Source: Aldrovandia affinis | Taxonomy: Eukaryota; Chordata; Actinopteri; Notacanthiformes; Halosauridae | DNA: 64,000 nt | Direction of reading: 5' to 3' | Assembly: GCA_029706075.1 (NCBI GenBank) | Contig: JAINUG010000039.1 | Coordinates: 3,600,001 to 3,664,000, forward strand | Shown here: piece by piece, positions 58,695-64,000 of the stretch | Position numbering within the stretch: position 1 is the stretch's first letter | Layout: each line of letters starts with the position of its first letter | Position numbers and translations under genes: made by a program | Notes under the pieces: model-generated | Told to the model about the DNA's origin: nothing | Database searches by the model: none | What the model saw: only the letters and a program-made list of their open reading frames with translations

Positions 58695-58990
58695 TTTCTT
58701 TCCTGTTTTTCTCCCAATTTGGTGGCCAAATGTACCCATTATTCCATTATCCCCGCCCCTGTATTATGAGCTCACCGCTGCAACTCCAGCAGTTGACAAA
58801 GGCGAACTGAACCTCCGAGACAGAACTCCGACACACACAGAGCCGCGTGCACACGGCAAACTAATGCCAGCTTCCCTCCCCCCTACCCCTTGTCACCGCC
58901 CCCGAACAGGACTCCCAGCCAGAGCCAAGCTGGCACAGTCTGGCCTCGAACCCCAGGCTGCAGTGGGCAACCTGCACGTAGAAGTGAAAA
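58695..58990 (-). repeat. tRNA-derived SINE, family C
   Basis: Minus-strand copy ending GGCCACCAAATTGGGAGAAA, with the tRNA-like head near 58930-58990 (GGGGTTCGAGGCCAG). It pairs with the plus-strand copy at 47936. Confidence 0.5.
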
Positions 58991-59224
58991 CTATTTTATC
59001 TCTGTTAAAGAGACCCTGAAAGACAATAAAATAAATCTATGAGACTGAATCGTTGGGAGTTTGCACAGTGTGTGATGAATAAAAGAATCTACGACAACGT
59101 CTCATCCATATATTATTCATCCAATCATAAATCCTGGGACTCATGGCCCATCTCTACATATACCTACTGCTAGCTCTTGAGTTGGAGACTGAATGGAAAT
59201 CAGCAGATCCATAAGCTTAGACCA

Positions 59225-59474
59225 GGGTTCCCCCAAAATTGGTCCCTGGGGGACCACCGGGTGTGCTGGTTTTCTCAGTACTAGTTTCTCACTTAATGGA
59301 TCACTTAACGCAGTTGATTACACAGTTAACTCACCTCATATGGTACTAGAGCTGTTGATTACACAGTTAGCTCACCGCACATGGTATCTTGGGTCTGAAC
59401 TGGATGTTGATTTTAAAGTGAAATAAAAAACCAACAGACATTGTGGCTCCCCAGGAACAGGATTGGGGTAGACA
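59225..59474. mobile_element. hAT-like MITE
   Basis: CAGGGTTCCCCCAAAATTGG and CCTGGGGGACCACC at the left are mirrored by GGCTCCCCAGGAACAGGATT at the right. An internal 28-bp phrase (GTTGATTACACAGTTA...) is duplicated. Confidence 0.45.
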
Positions 59475-59837
59475 GCCCCTCCAATTTTTTTTTTTTAATC
59501 ATGGGAATGATGACAGCAAAATCCAATTCAACTCCCAAAAGAAAAGGTAGCCAATAATACGACAAAGACAAAGCAGGCTTTGAGTTATACTGGAGGTTAT
59601 AAACAACTCCATGATACTTAATACATCTACTGATGAAGATAATATGCTCAGTGCGCTCTGGTGCATGCCACACGCTCAATTAAATTTGTGATTGAGCAAT
59701 CTACAAGAGAGGATGCAAAAAAAAAAACATGACATTAGACAGCTCAAAAATCGTTTGGACGTATAAGAAAACAAAAGACATAACAAGGTATTTATCAGAG
59801 AGGCGGAGAATGGCTGATATCGTAAAATATTTGTTAC

Positions 59838-60085
59838 CAGACCTGGATCAAATACTTTATTTGAAATAATTGAACCCTTTTAGACACCAGTACAACTGTG
59901 CAGATTACTGAAATTGAACATATATTTTAACCAGTATTCACAACAAAATTCTTTGATGATATAATTCCACATCTTGGTTAGTAACACGTTTTGTTGAAAA
60001 TTCTCAGAGATCTGCAGGAGTTTTTTCAATTCTTATGGTACGTAAGGAGTTTAAATACTTTAAATATGTATTAGACCCAAGTCTG
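59838..60085. mobile_element. hAT-type MITE (CAGACCTGGGTC family), intact ends
   Basis: The left end CAGACCTGGATCAAATACTT and inverted right end CAGACTTGGGTCTAATACAT are flanked by TTTGTTAC and TTTGTAAC (seven of eight identical). It is the reference copy for those at 31129 and 21096. Confidence 0.7.
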
Positions 60086-60241
60086 TTTGTAACACCTAGC
60101 ATATACCGAGTCTGTTATTCAGAAGGTCTAGACTCCAATAATAACTCTTAATGCCGCAATAAACAGGGATGGGACCCATTTACATCAGAAGCTATTTTGT
60201 CTGACTTCTGTAGAAACAGCAACCATTTTGATGTCATAGTG

Positions 60242-60451
60242 ATTGGTGAATGAGTTATCATGACAACAAAAATGGGTGGAGCTACCATATGCTACCAGTG
60301 ACTCACTGATTTGAACCAATTATTGTGATTTGTTGTGAAATGCAAAACCCTTTGATTGGTTTACCCAAGTCAGTGATTGAGAGCTCCACCCGTTGCAGCT
60401 AATTGCAGCTCCACCCGTTTTTGGTGTCATGATACCTCATTCTCCCATTAG
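60242..60451. mobile_element. MITE with inverted repeats of about 43 bp
   Basis: The left arm (60242-60284, containing ATGAGTTATCATGACAACAA) is mirrored by the right arm (60408-60451, containing ATGAGGTATCATGACACCAA on the minus strand). The superfamily was not assigned. Confidence 0.6.
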
Positions 60452-60459
60452 TAATTAAT

Positions 60460-63240
60460 GGCGTTCACCTTCCTGTAAGGATGGAACGGCTACACACTCG
60501 GGACAAGGAGGCTGTACCTGATGCCTGTACACACCCATCTTGTGCCACAAATCTGACAAATCGGATTATGGCATAGGTCGAGTAGGCCCTCCTAGGGCCC
60601 GAACTTCACTGGGGGCCTAGAATCATGGTTGAAATGTTTGTTTTACAAATTAAGAAAAAAATTAGAGTTTACATTGAAATGCACGCCAACACTCACAAAA
60701 TAAATATATGTGCATCAAACAGGAAACTAATGGCAAGTAAAGCAATGGTGGAGTTGCCTACACTCATTACTACATGCAAACTCCATCTCAAACTCCAGGA
60801 TGCAATGCTAGTTCCATAGAAGTCAACCCTATTGCCATTACCATTTTGAGTCACTTCTAACAGAAATCCAAGATATCCATCTAGTAGAAGTCCGTCTGGT
60901 TAATTATTTACGAATCAATGTTATTTACCATCATTCTGATGCATCAGTCCCGTCTGGACTATAGCCGTCTGGGTTTCATTGTGCGAATGCATTTAATAAA
61001 ATAGTTCTAGTGTAGTGGTTCCCAACCCTCTCCTTGTAAACCCCCAGCAGGTCCATGTATTTGTTCAAATTCGACCACCAGCGCACGCACTGTGGGCCAC
61101 AGCACATATAACCTGGCCCCGTCTACAAGGGTTGAAGAGGAAGCGCCTAAAGGACTTAAGCATCTTAAATCACATTGCCCTGGCCAACATTCCAGGAGTG
61201 CACCCATTTCACCCTCTTTGCCGCATGTCCACAGCGGTCAGCGAAAGTGAGAAGAAAAAAATGGAACTGAAAAAAAGTGAGACTGTAAAAAATAAATTCC
61301 AACTTAAACGAATTGGAGTAAAGAGGCCGAGACAAAAAGGCGGGAGTTATTTCTTTGGGAATCCTAATGGCCGTGAAGGGAGATTGCAGAGGGAAGTTGA
61401 TGAGCCACGGAAAGGTTAATACCACACGTGCCTTCTTTCCTGCACAGCATCTTCTCTCCTGTCCTCTCGACCGAAGCAACAAACAACGGGAAATCCCAGG
61501 ATCATATCCGTCACCATGGACACAGGGTCTTATTCTCCTTGGTTTGATTGGGAATGAGCGGGCTAATTTTGGATCAGGCACCGGGACCAAATAACCCGTG
61601 ACCTATTCGGCATAATTATGTTATAATGGAATGCAATGTTTACAATTAATAGGACAGTCGATATCGAACAGTTGTTATTGCAGAAATGAAACCCATTTTG
61701 AAGTAATTGTGGGGGATGTGTGATGGAAAATGAAATGTGCATTAAACATACGCAGGCATAAATTGATATTCCGTTTGGGGGAATATTTCGAAAAAAGGTG
61801 TTTACATGACCTGTTACTCTGGTTAATACACGAATATGCCAGGTGTCTTATTTGAGTTTCGCATAATCTGAATACTGGCTTAATTGGGTTATGGCAATAG
61901 GGGTAAGGTGTTTACATAGTCAGAATACTACTACATTCGGGTTGATATCAGATTATTGGTATGCGTGTAAATGTGGTCAGTGTTGTAAATCAGCTAATCA
62001 CCTTTGTTGTGGAAATGAAACATTAAGTTAGAAGTGATTTATTGCCTGTTTCAAGAAATGGTTGCTACGATCTTAGTTTCCATTCAATATTTCAATTTCC
62101 CTTCATTGTCTGGGTCTCCGTTTGCATTGGTAAGCCGGCCCATTAGATGTCTTGATAAAATGACAAAATAATGAATAAACATTGTTATAATGTAATTCGC
62201 CACCTTGTAGAACACATATTTCGCCATGATGTGAAACTTTCCCTTTTTTGGTTTTGCTAAATGTTTTAATGGTTTATCACATTGTAGCAGGACCTCTTGT
62301 GGCAAACATGCGAATGTTAAAAGGGAACCCAGATTTCTAGAATTTGATGTTTTCCCCTTACCTCAAAAAATGTTGTTTGATTTTTGCAATGATTTGGTTG
62401 GTGAATCAAAGAGAAAGTTCAATTGAATCTTCAGCAGGCTACATTGTTTGATGTAGACCAGCATAGTTACAGTAGCATAGCAGGCATCAAAGCATTGTGT
62501 GTTGGAAGACTTGTCAGTAAGTAGGTCAAGATAACGGTCATGGTGCTCGTGTGAATTTCCCGTCTTTTCGGCTGTTGCCAACCATTATCTCTCACTTAAA
62601 ACATAGTTTTTTAGGATTAATAACCTCAAAGGCTGGCCTTAATATATCACCCTATTCATTTTTTCCTCTTTGAAGAACACGCTTAGTTCCTTTTGTCATT
62701 TATTTACACAAGATTTAAATGAGTGACCGTGTTTCGTAAGAATGACACAAAAGGACATTTAATAACAGTAGCCTAGTTATTAAACACATTTCATAGCGCA
62801 CAGTATAAACAAGTAACAAAAATACACAATTTATCCTCCTGTGTTACTTCAGCACTTGTTATTGTGATTTTGTTGATTAAAATAATAAAAAAAGACATAA
62901 AAAAAGGTTAAAAAGTAGGCCTATACGTCCAAGGAAAAGTAACTTTTTTAAGTAGCCATTTTTAAGAACACTCAAGTTAATAAAGTAGTAGTAGTAATAA
63001 TAATAATAATAATACAGTAACAATAATACAGAAAGTATTACAGACGTGTGACAGAAATGACATGATCAGATATGAACTTTGCTCAGAGACACAGGGGAAA
63101 AGAGAAAACACACACGCACGCAAAACCTCTTCTTCAAGGGATTGCAGTGGCTTTATTCTCTGTGAATAAACTCCATGTTAAAAGGTGTACCTTGTACAAA
63201 TGAAACTCAATTTCATGGTACATTATCCCTCTCTGTTCTC
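60460..63240. other. Gene-free sequence
   Basis: A hAT-like end fragment (GTTCCCAACCCTCTCCTTGT) lies at about 61016-61100. The stretch 61150-61600 is less AT-rich and unique-looking. AT-rich, TAA-repeat-bearing sequence runs near 62990-63015. No exon of ubac2 or gpr18 was recognised. Confidence 0.4.
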
Positions 63241-63580
63241 CTTCCTGGATTTCATTTTCATTAATAAGAACACAGAGGAGCGCAAATTAATAATTACTCC
63301 ACAATGACTAAACGCAGACTACACTTATTTGGCCTTTCATGCCCCTCTGTGGGCCTGCCATGGCCATTCTTGTGTAATGTTAATTTAGATAATGTGCTCC
63401 TGCCCCATGTCAGATAATTCTGTTCTGCAATTTCGCTAATACATTACAGTCCTCCCTGATTAGTTGACATTGCCGCTATCTTCCGTTCAGGCCGGCCATA
63501 CCCTTTTCTTGGGAACTGGCTCAAGGCATATTTGGGTGAGTTACGGTTAAATGAATCTGACTGTTTACCATGTACGATGC
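63240..63580. promoter_or_regulatory. Candidate conserved non-coding element
   Basis: The unique sequence is dense in TAATTA/ATTA-type cores and balanced in composition. It has no repeats or coding potential and resembles vertebrate enhancers by texture only. Confidence 0.3.
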
Positions 63581-63928
63581 TGGCTGTGTCAATGACATAC
63601 GTTCTGCTCGGTTGTGGTCGGTGGCCCAACCTTTCGGTCAATCCATTGCTCCAAACGGGGAGGATGCTTGAAAGGTAATGGATTGGTTTCCTTCACCTGA
63701 GCACTTTCAGAGGCATCTGAAAGCACTCAGGTAGGGGGCACAAGGGCTACTAATATACTACACATGCGAGTGTGTGTTTGTGCATGCGTGTTTGTGCTTG
63801 TGTGTGTGTGTATTCGTCCATGCATTGTGCGTGTGCGAGTCTTTCTTAAACTTGATCAATTAGCAATTGAGAAAAGCAGCATAGCTTCCAGGTTGGTAAT
63901 ACTGTATAGTAATATAATATAATAATAT

Positions 63929-64000
63929 ATGCCTTTCAGCAGATGCTTTTATCCAAAGCGACTTACAGTAGTGAATGCATACATTTTTCAGTATATGTGG
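63929..64000 (-). repeat. tRNA-derived SINE, family A, cut by the window edge
   Basis: The tail (TAAGTCGCTTTGGATAAAAG on the minus strand) and part of the body are visible; the tRNA-like head lies beyond the window. Confidence 0.8.

Noticed and set aside
61015-61419. 134-codon plus-strand frame rich in Lys/Arg
   Set aside because: It begins inside a hAT-like end fragment and resembles no protein I know; composition explains its openness.

Overview
The window is vertebrate, almost certainly teleost. It holds two host genes, separated by AT-rich non-coding DNA full of small fossil transposons. All introns are GT-AG. The SINE tails end in a stem-loop followed by TGTAA/TAATG repeats, and one L2-clade LINE fragment carries the same tail. 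This recalls the eel UnaL2/UnaSINE1 pair, so an elopomorph such as Anguilla is plausible. Related tails occur in other teleosts, so the order-level guess is weak (about 0.4).

Layout. Positions 1 to about 19,700 hold no recognisable gene. They contain old retroposon tails, a large TG-repeat tract (5.3-5.7 kb), a striking head-to-tail array of about a dozen tRNA-like units (about 7.94-9.46 kb), and one AT-rich stretch (9.94-10.34 kb) that reads like a conserved non-coding element. From 41,593 down to 20,390 on the minus strand lies a complete 17-exon tm9sf2. Its spliced coding length is 1,977 nt (658 aa), every exon junction keeps frame, and the human protein as I remember it aligns end to end. 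Its introns carry SINEs, LINE tails, several hAT-type MITEs with 8-bp target duplications, and a piggyBac-like element. After a 3.5 kb gap, gpr183 (the oxysterol receptor EBI2) lies on the plus strand with an intronless 333-aa reading frame (45,577-46,578), a likely non-coding first exon and a TATA box. From 47.1 kb to the right edge I see no gene, only SINEs, hAT-like MITEs, a 380-bp CA-rich array and a few conserved-looking stretches.

Context. tm9sf2 and gpr183 are divergent neighbours here, as in mammals (human 13q32). In mammals GPR183 sits inside UBAC2, with UBAC2 3' exons between it and TM9SF2. I see no ubac2, gpr18 or clybl exon in this window. The two genes are not functionally coupled: TM9SF2 is an endosome/Golgi nonaspanin, while GPR183 is a Gi-coupled chemotaxis receptor of immune cells.
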